A stretch of DNA of 64,000 nucleotides from Bacteroidales bacterium (GCA_900766825.1 CAAFWU010000056.1:10551-74550), one strand, 5' to 3'. Positions 55,015-63,927 are shown, counted from the first letter of the stretch. Notes: a model not told the origin generated them from the sequence alone. Numbers and translations: made by a program.

Positions 55015-55419
55015 ATATCACATTCATATCATTCTCCTTGAACTGTCCAGTCTGTCTTCAAACAGAGCAATCTCGCGCGATGCTATAATAATTTGAACCA
55101 TGTATAGGTACGCTCATAGTCTGCTGCATATGTATAAATATTGAACTCGTGCAAAATTTAAAATTATAATCCCCCCCTCATTTGGTATAGGTAGATTGCT
55201 AATACAACTATGTATGGTGACATTAAACCCCATCTCGAAGGGGGTGCAATTTCTTATCTTGCTGTAAATATTAAATTATACCCCCTATTTCGCAAGCTAT
55301 CAATTACTTGCGTTAATTGTCAAATTTCAATTCCGAATTATTAACGCTCTTTAAGTTACAATCTGTTATTATTTTCCCTATCTTGCTTTCAGAAACGAAC
55401 AAAGAGTGATTTAAAGAGT
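55015..55419. other. AT-rich intergenic region before the ATP-grasp operon
   Basis: No gene or RNA was recognised in about 400 bp. TATCTTGC occurs twice, once close to the ATP-grasp start; it is one T short of the -7 consensus. The length suggests a regulated promoter region. Confidence 0.4.
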
Positions 55420-56766
55420 ATGAATTTACAAGACAAGAGCATGGGAATGTATACCCACTTGCTCCGCCAGAAAGAGACAGTGAACAAATGGATGGAACGA
55501 TACGGAGTCCGCTTTGGAATTTATAAAAACGGAACCTTCAAAGAGCAAATTTTTCCATTCGACGCCATTTCGCGCGTCATCACCGCCAAGGACTGGAGCT
55601 ATCTGGAGCGAGGCTTAACACAACGCGTTGATGCTCTCAACGCCTTCTTGGCCGACATCTACAGTGCCAAACATATTGTTCACGACGGCATCGTACCCGA
55701 GGAGTTTATCTACTCATCTAAGGGCTATCTGCCTCAGTGCGAGGGCATAAGACCCCAGTTGGGAGTCTATAGCCACATCTCTGGCATCGACCTTGTGCAG
55801 GCCACCGATGGCAATTGGTTCGTCCTCGAAGATAATCTCCGTGTGCCATCGGGTGCCTCCTATCCCCTCATTGCCCGTGAGCTTACGCGCAAGGCTTCGC
55901 CTGAAACCTTTGCTGACAACGATGTGGTGGACAATAGCAACTACCCCGCCATGTTGCGCCAGATGATGGACGACGTCAACACCTGCGGAGGGCTCGAGGT
56001 TGTGCTCACCCCTGGTCGATACAACTCTGCCTTCTTCGAACACTCCTTTTTGGCCGAACGCGCTGGCGTGGTTCTCGCTTTCCCCGACGACCTCTTTGTC
56101 GAGGACGATAAGGTCTACTACCGCGGTCTCTTCAGCCAGAAGCAGAGAGTCGGGGTAGTCTACCGTCGCATTTCGGACGAGTATATGGACCCTTTGGCCT
56201 TTGAGCAGACTTCGCTGCTGGGCGTGCCCAACATCTTCCAAGCATATAGGGCTGGCAATGTGGCCATTGTGAATGCCTTTGGCAATGGTGTGGCCGACGA
56301 CAAGGGCATCTACTACTATGTACCCAAAATGGTCAAATACTATTTGGGCGAGGAACCCATTCTCCACAATGCCCCAACCTATCTGCCCATGTACGACGAG
56401 GACAAAAAGTACGTCTTGGAGAACCTCAGCAAATTGGTTATTAAAGACGTGGCCGAAGCCGGTGGCTATGGAGTAATGTTTGGTCGAGATATGAGCAAAG
56501 CCCGATTGGAAGAGGTGAGCAACATGATCAAGGCCGAGCCCAGACGATGGATTGCTCAGGAGGTCATAGACTTCATCGATCTGGACATTATGGAGGGCGA
56601 GGGCACCGTGAAACGCAAGAGCGACTTCCGCGCCTTTGTGGTCACAGGCAAGCAGACCAAAGCTTGGGCTTGCGGACTCACTCGTTTCACACGAGACCCA
56701 ACATCCTTTGTGGTCAACTCGTCGCAAGGCGGTGGCTTCAAAGACACCTGGGTTCTGTCCGAATAA
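55420..56766 (+). CDS. Circularly permuted type 2 ATP-grasp protein
   Basis: The 448-residue protein belongs to the circularly permuted ATP-grasp (DUF404/DUF407) family. Key parts are an N-terminal region with FKEQIFPFDAISRVI, then GVYSHISGIDLVQATDGNWF and VLEDNLRVPSGASYPLIARE, and later YYYVPKMVKYYLGEEPILHN. The end has VIKDVAEAGGYGVMFG and KSDFRAFVVTG. Such enzymes are thought to ligate a carboxylate to an amine using ATP, making peptides or tagging proteins. It opens a group with alpha-E and transglutaminase genes, the usual partners, all rightward. Confidence 0.9.
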   Translation: MNLQDKSMGMYTHLLRQKETVNKWMERYGVRFGIYKNGTFKEQIFPFDAISRVITAKDWSYLERGLTQRVDALNAFLADIYSAKHIVHDGIVPEEFIYSSKGYLPQCEGIRPQLGVYSHISGIDLVQATDGNWFVLEDNLRVPSGASYPLIARELTRKASPETFADNDVVDNSNYPAMLRQMMDDVNTCGGLEVVLTPGRYNSAFFEHSFLAERAGVVLAFPDDLFVEDDKVYYRGLFSQKQRVGVVYRRISDEYMDPLAFEQTSLLGVPNIFQAYRAGNVAIVNAFGNGVADDKGIYYYVPKMVKYYLGEEPILHNAPTYLPMYDEDKKYVLENLSKLVIKDVAEAGGYGVMFGRDMSKARLEEVSNMIKAEPRRWIAQEVIDFIDLDIMEGEGTVKRKSDFRAFVVTGKQTKAWACGLTRFTRDPTSFVVNSSQGGGFKDTWVLSE

Positions 56767-56881
56767 ATTGCTCACTCAACGGTCCTTCTCGAACAAAAAT
56801 AGGTTCCACCCATCCATACCTAACCTAATCAGACAATTCTAACTAACCTTTTGTACCATAACTCATTAACCCATATTTGTC

Positions 56882-57568
56882 ATGAATACTACATTTGCCA
56901 ATATTGCCATATCGCCCACCAAAGCCAACCGTCTCTACTGGCTGGGCCGCTACGCCGAGCGCGTGGTCATGAGCATGCACCTCTTGCGTAAGTACGCCAA
57001 CCGAGCCATCGATGGCGACCGTGAGGCAACCTACGATGACTTCTGCACCCGCATGGGCATTCCCATGGTGGCCGATGCCGAGACCTTCGAGAGCGAATTT
57101 CTCTACTCTGCCACCACCGACACCTCCATACTTCGCTATCTCGACTTTGCCAAACACAACGCCATGTTGCTCCGCGACGACCTCCGTTCCGAGACCTTGG
57201 CCTACATCGAGATGGCCGTCAATACAATGGCATCGGCTGCCACCGAAGGTCTCTCCCTTGGCAAGCTCACCTCTATATCGGACAACATGATGGCCTTCTG
57301 GGGAGCCGTGGAGGAGAACATCCGTCCCCGTTGCATCCGCAACCTTCTCAACATTGGTCGCTATGTTGAGAAACTCGACCTCATGATTCGCTTCGACTAC
57401 GATGCCGCCCGCATTGCCGACACCATGGACCGTTTGGCATCCATAGACCGCAGCGAACTCAGCCTCTGCGACGAGAAAGATATTGCTCTTCTGCGCAGCC
57501 GCGTCGAGGAGATGACATACCGTACCGACGACACCCTAAGTCGTCTGAACACACTTTTTGCGGCATAA
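56882..57568 (+). CDS. Alpha-E domain protein
   Basis: The 228-residue all-helical protein matches the alpha-E (DUF403) family: SPTKANRLYWLGRYAERV at the start, LLRDDLRSETLAYIEMAVNT, MMAFWGAVEENI, CIRNLLNIGRYVEKLDLMIR, and RSRVEEMTYRTDDTL. In other genomes it is usually encoded beside the circularly permuted ATP-grasp protein and a transglutaminase; its activity is not known. Its stop codon lies 4 bp before the likely GTG start of the transglutaminase. Confidence 0.88.
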   Translation: MNTTFANIAISPTKANRLYWLGRYAERVVMSMHLLRKYANRAIDGDREATYDDFCTRMGIPMVADAETFESEFLYSATTDTSILRYLDFAKHNAMLLRDDLRSETLAYIEMAVNTMASAATEGLSLGKLTSISDNMMAFWGAVEENIRPRCIRNLLNIGRYVEKLDLMIRFDYDAARIADTMDRLASIDRSELSLCDEKDIALLRSRVEEMTYRTDDTLSRLNTLFAA

Positions 57569-57572
57569 AGGC

Positions 57573-58382
57573 GTGAAGGTCAATTTTTCATACTCCACAC
57601 TCATCAGCTTCAGCGAGCGCGTGCAAGACCACTCGTTTGCTCTTCGCGCCACGCCGCGTGTGCCCATTGGGGGCAGGGTCGTTAGCCACGAGATTCGCAT
57701 GGTGCCTGGCACTCCGCTTAGCACGGGCACCGACTCGTTTGGCAACACCCTGACCACGGGGCACCTCGATTTGCGCCACGACTTTTTGGCCTACGAATCG
57801 GCAGGGTGTGTAGAGACACAAGGTGCCCTGTGTCATTGGGCCGACCTTAGGGAGACATCGCTCTATGCCTTTGCCACACAGCTTACTACGCCATCGGATC
57901 CCATGATGGAGATGGCTCTTAAGCTCCGTGGCTCTGCGGACAGGGGAGAACCCATGAGCGACAACGACCTCATTCTTTGGTCCCAAAGTCTGATGGATGT
58001 GGTGAGCGAGCGAATGACCTACACACCTGGCGTTACCACCATAGAGACCACGGCAGCCCAAGCTTGGCAAATGCAATGCGGTGTCTGTCAAGATTTTGCT
58101 CAGGTGGCCATTACCTTGGCTCGTGCAGCTGGCATACCTGCTCGCTACGTCTGCGGACTGCTCATGGGCGAGGGCGCAACTCATGCTTGGGTCGAACTCA
58201 AAGCATCGGTCGACATGTGGTTGGCCATCGACCCAACGCACCATAGGCTCGTGACAGAAGAGTACATAAAAATGGCTCACGGACGCGACTTTACCGACTG
58301 CAGCATGAGCCGTGGAGCCTTTCGGGGTGGCAACGCTCGGCAAGATACCAGAGTGACCTGTTTGGTCACGCCAGTTGTGTGA
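57573..58382 (+). CDS. Transglutaminase-like cysteine protease/ligase
   Basis: The 269-residue protein has an N-terminal bacterial transglutaminase domain (SYSTLISFSERVQDHSFALR) and a catalytic core with Cys 172 in QCGVCQDFAQ, His 204 in THAWVEL and Asp 220 in IDPTHH. Such enzymes cut or remodel peptide/isopeptide bonds and are the third usual member of this system. The GTG at 57573 starts right after the alpha-E gene and fits the domain start; an upstream TTG adds five residues and would overlap. A gap of 196 bp follows. Confidence 0.87.
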   Translation: MKVNFSYSTLISFSERVQDHSFALRATPRVPIGGRVVSHEIRMVPGTPLSTGTDSFGNTLTTGHLDLRHDFLAYESAGCVETQGALCHWADLRETSLYAFATQLTTPSDPMMEMALKLRGSADRGEPMSDNDLILWSQSLMDVVSERMTYTPGVTTIETTAAQAWQMQCGVCQDFAQVAITLARAAGIPARYVCGLLMGEGATHAWVELKASVDMWLAIDPTHHRLVTEEYIKMAHGRDFTDCSMSRGAFRGGNARQDTRVTCLVTPVV

Positions 58383-58578
58383 CTTCGACCATAGACAACA
58401 ACAGTTTTTCTCCAAAACCCTATATTTTCTCAGCTCCCTTTAAATAAATAGTAGTGTTTATAGAGCTGAGCCTCAAATCATTACACCAAATATCTTTTGC
58501 GAAACAATAACCAAGAAACAGCAATGCGAGAGTGCGCCTAAAACCCCCATAAAAAGACTAACAAAAAGAACAGAAGCA

Positions 58579-59520
58579 ATGAAGACAAAGACAGTGGTGT
58601 CGGAAGAGCTGCCCGTTCAGGAGCGTCTGCTCATACGCAAGCAAGTTTTGGGCAGCGGTCGTGGAAAAAGGGTATGCATTGTCACAGGCATACATGGCGA
58701 CGAACTTGAGGGTCAGTATGTATGCTACGAATTGGCCCGACGCCTTTCTGCCGTTGAGGATCAGATCAATGGCACGGTGGAAATTTGGCCCGCCATCAAC
58801 CCTCTGGGTGTAGACAGTGTTCAGCGCGGCATTCCCACCTTCGATTTGGACATGAACCGAACTTTTCCAGGACAGAAAGGCGGACATATGATTGAGTGGG
58901 TGGCCCGTCAGGTTGTGGATGACCTGCGGGGTGCCGATATGGTGGTGGACATCCACTCCAGCAACGTTTACCTCTACGAGATGCCTCAGGCCCGCGTTAG
59001 CGAGATGACGGCACCCGACCTCTTGCCTCTGGCCAAGATGCTCAACCTCGACTTCGTTTGGATTCACGAGGCCGCCACGGTACTCCAGTCCACCATAGCC
59101 CACTCCCTCAACACCGTGGGCACCCGATGTGTGGTGGTGGAGATGGGCATTGGTATGCGCATAACACCCGAGTATGGCAACCGCTTGGTCACTGGCCTGC
59201 TCAATGCCATGGCTCAGCTGGGGGTGTTGCCCCCCTCTTTTGCCAGCGAGGTGAACAAACCTCTTATTTCCACCACGGGCCATGTGGCCATGGTCAACTC
59301 CCCAGCTCCTGGCATCGTGGTCTCCCCAATCCCCCACTCCCAATGGGTCGAGGAGGGTCAGATGCTGTGCCAAATTGCCAACCCCCTAACGGGCGAGGTG
59401 GTCAGCGAGGTCAAAGCACCCATGTCCGGACTGCTCTTTACCATGAGGGGATACCCCGTGGTCTATGAGGGTTCGCTCATAGCGCGCATTTTTCATCAGG
59501 ACCAAGAACAGGAGCAATAG
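58579..59520 (+). CDS. Succinylglutamate desuccinylase/aspartoacylase family (M14-like) protein, active site complete
   Basis: The 313-residue zinc hydrolase-like protein has H39xxE42 in GIHGDELEGQ, a substrate-binding Asn-Arg in DLDMNRTFPG (residues 90-98), H126 in VVDIHSSN, and the catalytic-type E188 in VVVEMGIG. The C-terminal part (TGHVAMVNSPAPGIVVSP ... VSEVKAPMSGLLFTMRGYP) is a barrel-sandwich hybrid domain. Such enzymes remove acyl groups from N-acyl amino acids or cut a C-terminal residue. It lies in the ATP-grasp operon, 18 bp before a degenerate paralogue. A role as the hydrolase that trims or removes the ligated product is inference. Confidence 0.85.
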   Translation: MKTKTVVSEELPVQERLLIRKQVLGSGRGKRVCIVTGIHGDELEGQYVCYELARRLSAVEDQINGTVEIWPAINPLGVDSVQRGIPTFDLDMNRTFPGQKGGHMIEWVARQVVDDLRGADMVVDIHSSNVYLYEMPQARVSEMTAPDLLPLAKMLNLDFVWIHEAATVLQSTIAHSLNTVGTRCVVVEMGIGMRITPEYGNRLVTGLLNAMAQLGVLPPSFASEVNKPLISTTGHVAMVNSPAPGIVVSPIPHSQWVEEGQMLCQIANPLTGEVVSEVKAPMSGLLFTMRGYPVVYEGSLIARIFHQDQEQEQ

Positions 59521-59538
59521 GAGATTAACGAGGCAAAC

Positions 59539-60468
59539 ATGAAACGAATTGAGATATTGAGAATGAAGTCGCCATATCGCGACGACTTTGTTATTGAAGG
59601 TTTTCACTTTGGGGGACCACGCAAAACACTGGCCATTGTGGGCAGTATGCGAGGCGATGAGATTCAGCAACTTTTTGTGGCTTCGCAGATTATTAAAAAC
59701 CTCAGTCAGGCAGAGAGCCAAGGCCTGATGAGCGAAGAGCACGGCGTGCTGGTTATTCCCACGGGCAACCCCTTCTCGCTCAACGTGCACAAACGTTTTT
59801 GGGCCATGGACAACACCGACATTAACCGTATGTTCCCTGGCTACGACGAGGGCGAGACAACCCAGCGCATTGCGGCTGCCATCTTCGAGTCTGTTCGCGG
59901 CTACGAGTGGGGCGTACAGCTGGCATCCTACTACTTGTCGGGCAACTTCGCACCCCACGTCCGACTTATGCACACAGGCTACGAGGATACGTCGGCTGCC
60001 GAGGAATTCGGTCTCCCTCTGGTCTATTGCCACGAGCCAACATCTTATGACACAGCCGTTCTCAACTACAACTGGCAAGTGTTCGAGACCAAAGCCTACT
60101 CGCTCTATTCGGGCAGCACCGACGTAATATGTCATGACATGGCCAAGCAGAGCTGGCTCTCGGTGCTCCGCTTTGCCCGTTGGGTGGGAGCGTGCGACGT
60201 TCACGTTCTGCCTGGCGCCCGCTCCTATGTCTTTGCCGACGATGCCCTCCGTACCGTCATGAGCGACCGTGCTGGCATCCTCTATGCCCGTGCAACAGTG
60301 GGACAGACCGTGCGACGCAACGACCTTTTGGCCAAAGTGTTAGATCCCTTCACAGGTCAGACGCTTCAGGAGATTATCTCACCCGCCGATGGTGTCATTT
60401 TCTTTGCTCACACCAAGAACCTTATCCATCAGCACTCGAGAGTATTCCAAGTGCTCACCATAAATTAA
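59539..60468 (+). CDS. M14/aspartoacylase-like paralogue with lost active-site residues
   Basis: The 309-residue protein has the same fold as its neighbour: SMRGDEIQQLFVASQII, TDINRMFPGYDEGETTQRI and a barrel-sandwich C-terminal domain (ISPADGVIFFAHTKN). However, the first zinc His is Arg 38 (RGDE), the second-motif His is Tyr 131 (QLASYYLSG), and the catalytic Glu is Tyr 190 (YSLYSG). The Asn-Arg substrate motif is kept. It is probably inactive as a hydrolase and may bind the same product or regulate the active copy. Frame and length are intact, so it is not a plain pseudogene. Confidence 0.8.
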   Translation: MKRIEILRMKSPYRDDFVIEGFHFGGPRKTLAIVGSMRGDEIQQLFVASQIIKNLSQAESQGLMSEEHGVLVIPTGNPFSLNVHKRFWAMDNTDINRMFPGYDEGETTQRIAAAIFESVRGYEWGVQLASYYLSGNFAPHVRLMHTGYEDTSAAEEFGLPLVYCHEPTSYDTAVLNYNWQVFETKAYSLYSGSTDVICHDMAKQSWLSVLRFARWVGACDVHVLPGARSYVFADDALRTVMSDRAGILYARATVGQTVRRNDLLAKVLDPFTGQTLQEIISPADGVIFFAHTKNLIHQHSRVFQVLTIN

Positions 60469-60512
60469 TATAGCATACTTCAATTTTTTTTCGTGTAGTT
60501 GGACAAATAGAT

Positions 60513-60567
60513 ATGCCGCCGAGGTATCCCAAAATAATTAGGGAACCTCGACGGCATCTATTTTTTT
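60513..60567. terminator. Terminator after the ATP-grasp operon
   Basis: ATGCCGCCGAGGTATCCC (60513-60530) pairs with GGGAACCTCGACGGCAT (60541-60557) with a few mismatches, followed by a T-run. It stands between the rightward operon and the leftward small membrane gene. Confidence 0.8.
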
Positions 60568-60625
60568 CTATCTATTAAAATCGGTAGGGTAGGGGGGAGG
60601 TTGTTCTCACCCAACTCATAATTTT

Positions 60626-61051
60626 CTATTTTATAATAGGCGAAAATTGCTGTCCCACAGCACTCTGCCCATACACCAAAGGTTGGTTAAGGTAGGTCTC
60701 GTAGAACGACACCAATTCGCGGTAGCGGAGCCGAATGCGGGTGGGCTGCATAAGGTAGTTGCTTATCTCCGAATCGCCAAACGAATTGATGTCAATTATC
60801 TGCAAGCCCTTTATTTTTAGGTAGTAGTCCAATATTTCATCCTCCGAGAACCTGCCATTCGTTATGGTCATCATGTTCTCTATCATGTCGTTCTTCAGGT
60901 TCTCGCCCTCCTCGCCTGGAAAGAGTTTCTTGCACAGTCGCTGCTCTATGACCTTTAAGTGTTTACGTCGGCCAATGCGAACAAAGTGAAAAATCACAGG
61001 CAGAGCTATTACGAATGCAAGTAATAGAAAAATAGGTAGGGCATCGAACAT
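60626..61051 (-). CDS. Single-helix membrane protein, unknown function
   Basis: The 141-residue protein has one N-terminal transmembrane helix (LPIFLLLAFVIALPVIFHFV) followed by a basic stretch (RIGRRKHLKVIEQRLCKK) and a helical soluble domain ending GQQFSPIIK. It looks like a bitopic inner-membrane protein with a cytoplasmic domain. No family was recognised. It lies downstream of the glycosyltransferase on the same strand. Confidence 0.55.
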   Translation of the reverse strand: MFDALPIFLLLAFVIALPVIFHFVRIGRRKHLKVIEQRLCKKLFPGEEGENLKNDMIENMMTITNGRFSEDEILDYYLKIKGLQIIDINSFGDSEISNYLMQPTRIRLRYRELVSFYETYLNQPLVYGQSAVGQQFSPIIK

Positions 61052-61153
61052 AGGTTCAGAGAATAAGGCTTATTTGAAATTTAATGGGCAACCCAAAAAT
61101 TACCTCTTTACTTTACGTATATAATTTTGTAATGTTACAATTCTATTGCATTT

Positions 61154-62242
61154 TTAAACTATTTCCATCAGTCTGGTCGCGTTCAACTCCTCCTGTTTTA
61201 CATAACTCACCATTGTAACATTCTCTGCCAAATGCTCCGCTAAGTAGACCTGCTCGGCCTGACCAGGGGTGGGAATCAACACAATGGGTCGTGTTCCCAA
61301 AAGTCCCAATGCCTTAAGGTCCAGCATGGTCGAATAGCCCGAGCGGCACACAATGTGTCTGGCGCCCCTTAGCATACGAGACAACTCCTCGGCCTCGGCA
61401 TATGCCACAATCTCCACACCCTCCGTTTCTCTCTCTCTGCTCGTGCCCCCAATGTTGCCGCACACCACCACCTTGCGTCCTTGGGGCAACCCTTCCAGAG
61501 TCTCCACAACCCTCTGAACCAAAATTCCCCTCTGTGGCTCAGGTCCCGACACCACTGCCAACCAATCTATAGCTTCGTCCTTATTCCCCACATTCTCAGT
61601 TTCATAGTAGTTTAGTCCCCTGCCCCGCAACCGAGACAGAGCCCCAATCCTATGCGCCCTAACCCCATCATGCAACCTCTGGCTCAGAGGCCAGCATAGT
61701 GCACCACAGAGCGATGCCCCTCCTCTCCCATCTGTGCTCAGCCTCACATCTGGCACCAGACATCCGTCGAACATAGCCGTCAGCTTGCCCAAACACCAAG
61801 CCATGGCATTGTTTAACCACGCAGGAGCCCCAGGCGCCACCCTTGGCCTCAACTGGTGTGTCACCAAAACCGATGCACACTCTCGTGACCGAACCCCATA
61901 ACGGTTGTCGCTAATAATAAGGTCGATACCCAGTTTCCTAACAATACGTTGCGTCTGCCACCACTCCTGAACCATGCAAATGAAAAACCATGGCACCTGC
62001 ATCCCAATGGTCAGCCATTGACAACTGCTCCCCGATAGCCGTGGCGAAAAAGAAGTCAGCGGCACCCATTCCAAATCGGGGTGCTGCCCACGCAGCAGAG
62101 CTAACGACCGTCCGCTGCCAGCAAAAATCACGTGGCACCCACGGCGCCGCAGCACATCCACCATAGCCGACGTGCGTGTGGCATGGCCCAGACCCCAGTC
62201 CAGTGCCGTTACCAATACCCTACCTTTCCGCGATAGCAACAT
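61154..62242 (-). CDS. GT28-like (MurG-type) glycosyltransferase
   Basis: The 362-residue protein has the GT-B sugar-nucleotide glycosyltransferase layout. The N-terminal VLVTALDWGLGHATRTSAMV has the G-x-GHATR loop. IDLIISDNRYGV lies in the middle, and the C-terminal RKVVVCGNIGG ... GARHIVCRSGYSTMLDLKALG ... PIVLIPTPGQAEQVYLAEHL is typical of the GT28 nucleotide-binding domain. The donor and acceptor are unknown; related genes are common in Bacteroidota. Confidence 0.8.
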   Translation of the reverse strand: MLLSRKGRVLVTALDWGLGHATRTSAMVDVLRRRGCHVIFAGSGRSLALLRGQHPDLEWVPLTSFSPRLSGSSCQWLTIGMQVPWFFICMVQEWWQTQRIVRKLGIDLIISDNRYGVRSRECASVLVTHQLRPRVAPGAPAWLNNAMAWCLGKLTAMFDGCLVPDVRLSTDGRGGASLCGALCWPLSQRLHDGVRAHRIGALSRLRGRGLNYYETENVGNKDEAIDWLAVVSGPEPQRGILVQRVVETLEGLPQGRKVVVCGNIGGTSRERETEGVEIVAYAEAEELSRMLRGARHIVCRSGYSTMLDLKALGLLGTRPIVLIPTPGQAEQVYLAEHLAENVTMVSYVKQEELNATRLMEIV

Positions 62243-62448
62243 TTTTCTCGTCTCCTTCTGTTTTATTTGTTGGTAAAAATAAAATTACGCAAAAAACTAA
62301 GGTCTCTTAACCATCGTAAGTCAATTTGCATCCCCTCTCGATATCAGCTCCCACCAAAACCAACATTTTGTGATACATAAATACTAAATTCCACTCAATG
62401 AAAATGCAAATGCTGTGAAAGATGGCAACAGCCGACAGCAAAAATGGC

Positions 62449-62456
62449 TAAATTTG
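62449..62456 (+). promoter_or_regulatory. Candidate -7 box of metA
   Basis: TAAATTTG fits TAnnTTTG and lies 26 bp before the ATG at 62483. A TTG at the -33 distance is lacking. An ATG at 62444 overlaps it and is therefore an unlikely start. No SAM riboswitch-like fold was noticed in 62243-62482. Confidence 0.45.
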
Positions 62457-62482
62457 CACATGATTATTTCAAGGGAAAAACA

Positions 62483-63388
62483 ATGCCAATAAGAATACCC
62501 GATGCGCTGCCCGCCAAACAAATCTTGGAGTCGGAGCACGTCTTTGTGATGGGCGAACGTCGTGCCATGACACAAGACATCCGAGCCTTGCGCATCCTCA
62601 TACTCAACCTGATGCCCAACAAGATTGTCACGGAGACTCAACTCCTCCGTGCTCTCTCCAACTCGCCACTTCAGGTTACCGTGGACCTGCTCATGGTCAG
62701 CAGCCACACGTCAAAAAACACCTCGGCCGACCATCTCAGCTCTTTCTATAAGACCTTCGACGAGGTCCGCCACAGTCGCTACGATGGCATGATTATCACT
62801 GGTGCCCCCGTGGAGCAGATGGACTTCGAGGCCGTGGACTACTGGAACGAACTCACCGAGATAATGGACTGGAGCTGCGAAAACGTCACCAGCACATTCC
62901 ATATCTGTTGGGGTGCCCAAGCGGGTCTCTATCATCACTATAAGATAAATAAGATTGCCTTGGACAAAAAGATGTTCGGCGTCTTCGAGCATCAGACCTT
63001 AGACTGGACCGTGCCTCTAACGCGTGGTTTCGACGATACATTCTTTGCCCCTCACTCTCGCCACACTGGCACTCGTCGCGAGGATATCGAGGCATGTCCC
63101 TATCTCCATCTCTTGGCATGGTCTGAGCAGGCGGGACCCTACATTGCCACATCGCGCGATGGACGCCAAATTTTTGTCATGGGTCACTCGGAGTACGACC
63201 GCGACACCCTCAAAAACGAATACGAGCGCGACCTCGGCAAAGGTCTGCCCATCGAGATCCCTTACGGCTATTTCCCCAACAACGACCCCACCCAGACCCC
63301 ACGCAAGAACTGGCGCTCCCACGCCTATCTGCTCTACAGCAATTGGCTCAACTACTACGTCTATCAGCAGTCGCCATATGTGCTCTAA
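62483..63388 (+). CDS. metA: Homoserine O-acyltransferase (MetA family, probably acetyl-CoA type)
   Basis: The 301-residue enzyme activates homoserine for methionine synthesis. It begins [16 protein letters not shown], the MetA start. The catalytic Cys 142 is in [17 protein letters not shown], and the His/Glu pair lies in GHSEYD. Numbering agrees with E. coli MetA. Residue 111 is Glu (TGAPVE). In characterised MetA proteins Glu at this place goes with acetyl-CoA and Gly with succinyl-CoA, so O-acetylhomoserine is the expected product. The start at 62483 was chosen over 62444 because it matches the family start and lies after the -7 box. Confidence 0.92.
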   Translation: MPIRIPDALPAKQILESEHVFVMGERRAMTQDIRALRILILNLMPNKIVTETQLLRALSNSPLQVTVDLLMVSSHTSKNTSADHLSSFYKTFDEVRHSRYDGMIITGAPVEQMDFEAVDYWNELTEIMDWSCENVTSTFHICWGAQAGLYHHYKINKIALDKKMFGVFEHQTLDWTVPLTRGFDDTFFAPHSRHTGTRREDIEACPYLHLLAWSEQAGPYIATSRDGRQIFVMGHSEYDRDTLKNEYERDLGKGLPIEIPYGYFPNNDPTQTPRKNWRSHAYLLYSNWLNYYVYQQSPYVL

Positions 63389-63443
63389 CCCCGTCGATCT
63401 CTTATTAAACACCCATGGCGGCATAGGGCACACAACCATATTC

Positions 63444-63478
63444 ACGGCTTCATAACTTTATGTTGTGGAGCCGTTTTT
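63444..63478 (+). terminator. Terminator after metA
   Basis: ACGGCTTCATAAC (63444-63456) pairs with GTTGTGGAGCCGT (63462-63474) through Watson-Crick and two G-U pairs, followed by a T-run. Confidence 0.75.
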
Positions 63479-63586
63479 CTATATATTGTGAAGCGTATAA
63501 TGTTGAGCTATACTGCTTTATGTATTTTCTCGTAGTTTAAATCCCAGTTATTATTATTTCCTTAACCATTTTTTGCTGTCTATTGA

Positions 63587-63616
63587 TTGCGAAATAGAAA
63601 TAAATCACTACCTTTG
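63587..63616 (+). promoter_or_regulatory. Promoter of tRNA-Lys copy 1
   Basis: TTG (63587-63589), 19 bp, then TACCTTTG (63609-63616) is a full Bacteroidota -33/-7 match, 45 bp before the tRNA. Confidence 0.85.
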
Positions 63617-63630
63617 CACTCGTTATCGGA

Positions 63631-63643
63631 AATCGAAGAGATT
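63631..63643 (+). other. Leader hairpin of tRNA-Lys copy 1
   Basis: AATC-GAAGA-GATT forms a short stem with a GAAGA loop between promoter and tRNA. The second copy has AACC-GAAGA-GGTT in the same place, with a compensatory base change. Confidence 0.45.
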
Positions 63644-63660
63644 ACGACTAACTTAATGGA

Positions 63661-63733
63661 GAATCGTTAGCTCAGTTGGTAGAGCACAACACTTTTAATG
63701 TTGGGGTCCTGGGTTCGAGCCCCAGACGGTTCA
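63661..63733 (+). tRNA. tRNA-Lys (anticodon UUU), copy 1
   Basis: This 73-base cloverleaf has the acceptor stem GAATCGT/ACGGTTC, a D-arm with AGCTCAGTTGGTAGAGC, the anticodon stem CAACA/TGTTG with loop CTTTTAA (TTT at 63694-63696), and the T-arm CTGGGTTCGAGCCCCAG. The discriminator is A and no CCA is encoded. It is identical to copy 2. Confidence 0.97.
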
Positions 63734-63748
63734 CTCCAAATACTTTAG

Positions 63749-63782
63749 CGACTTCGCAGCAGTGCTGCGGAGTCGTTTTTTT
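63749..63782 (+). terminator. Terminator after tRNA-Lys copy 1
   Basis: CGACT and CGCAGC pair with GCTGCG and AGTCG, with one mismatch, followed by a T7 run. The two tRNA genes are thus separate transcription units. Confidence 0.88.
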
Positions 63783-63851
63783 GTGTTATGCAATGCATTT
63801 CCCATCATCACACACACTCTCTATTTATTGTGCATTTTTTGCACCCATAGG

Positions 63852-63881
63852 TTGTAGATTAGTAAAAAAAGCGTAACTTTG
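63852..63881 (+). promoter_or_regulatory. Promoter of tRNA-Lys copy 2
   Basis: TTG (63852-63854), 19 bp, then TAACTTTG (63874-63881) is a full -33/-7 match, 47 bp before the second tRNA. Confidence 0.85.
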
Positions 63882-63888
63882 CAGTCGT

Positions 63889-63905
63889 AAAACCGAAGAG
63901 GTTTT
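63889..63905 (+). other. Leader hairpin of tRNA-Lys copy 2
   Basis: AAAACC-GAAGA-GGTTTT is a 6-bp stem with the same GAAGA loop as the leader of copy 1. Confidence 0.5.
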
Positions 63906-63927
63906 GCGTTTTTAACATAACAATGGA

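Noticed and set aside
55714..56775. A 353-codon open frame antisense to the ATP-grasp gene
   Set aside because: The sense frame is a clear ATP-grasp protein; the antisense frame is Val/His-rich without domains.
62243..62482. SAM riboswitch upstream of metA
   Set aside because: No conserved riboswitch core or terminator was seen, and a -7 box lies 26 bp before the start, leaving too short a leader.
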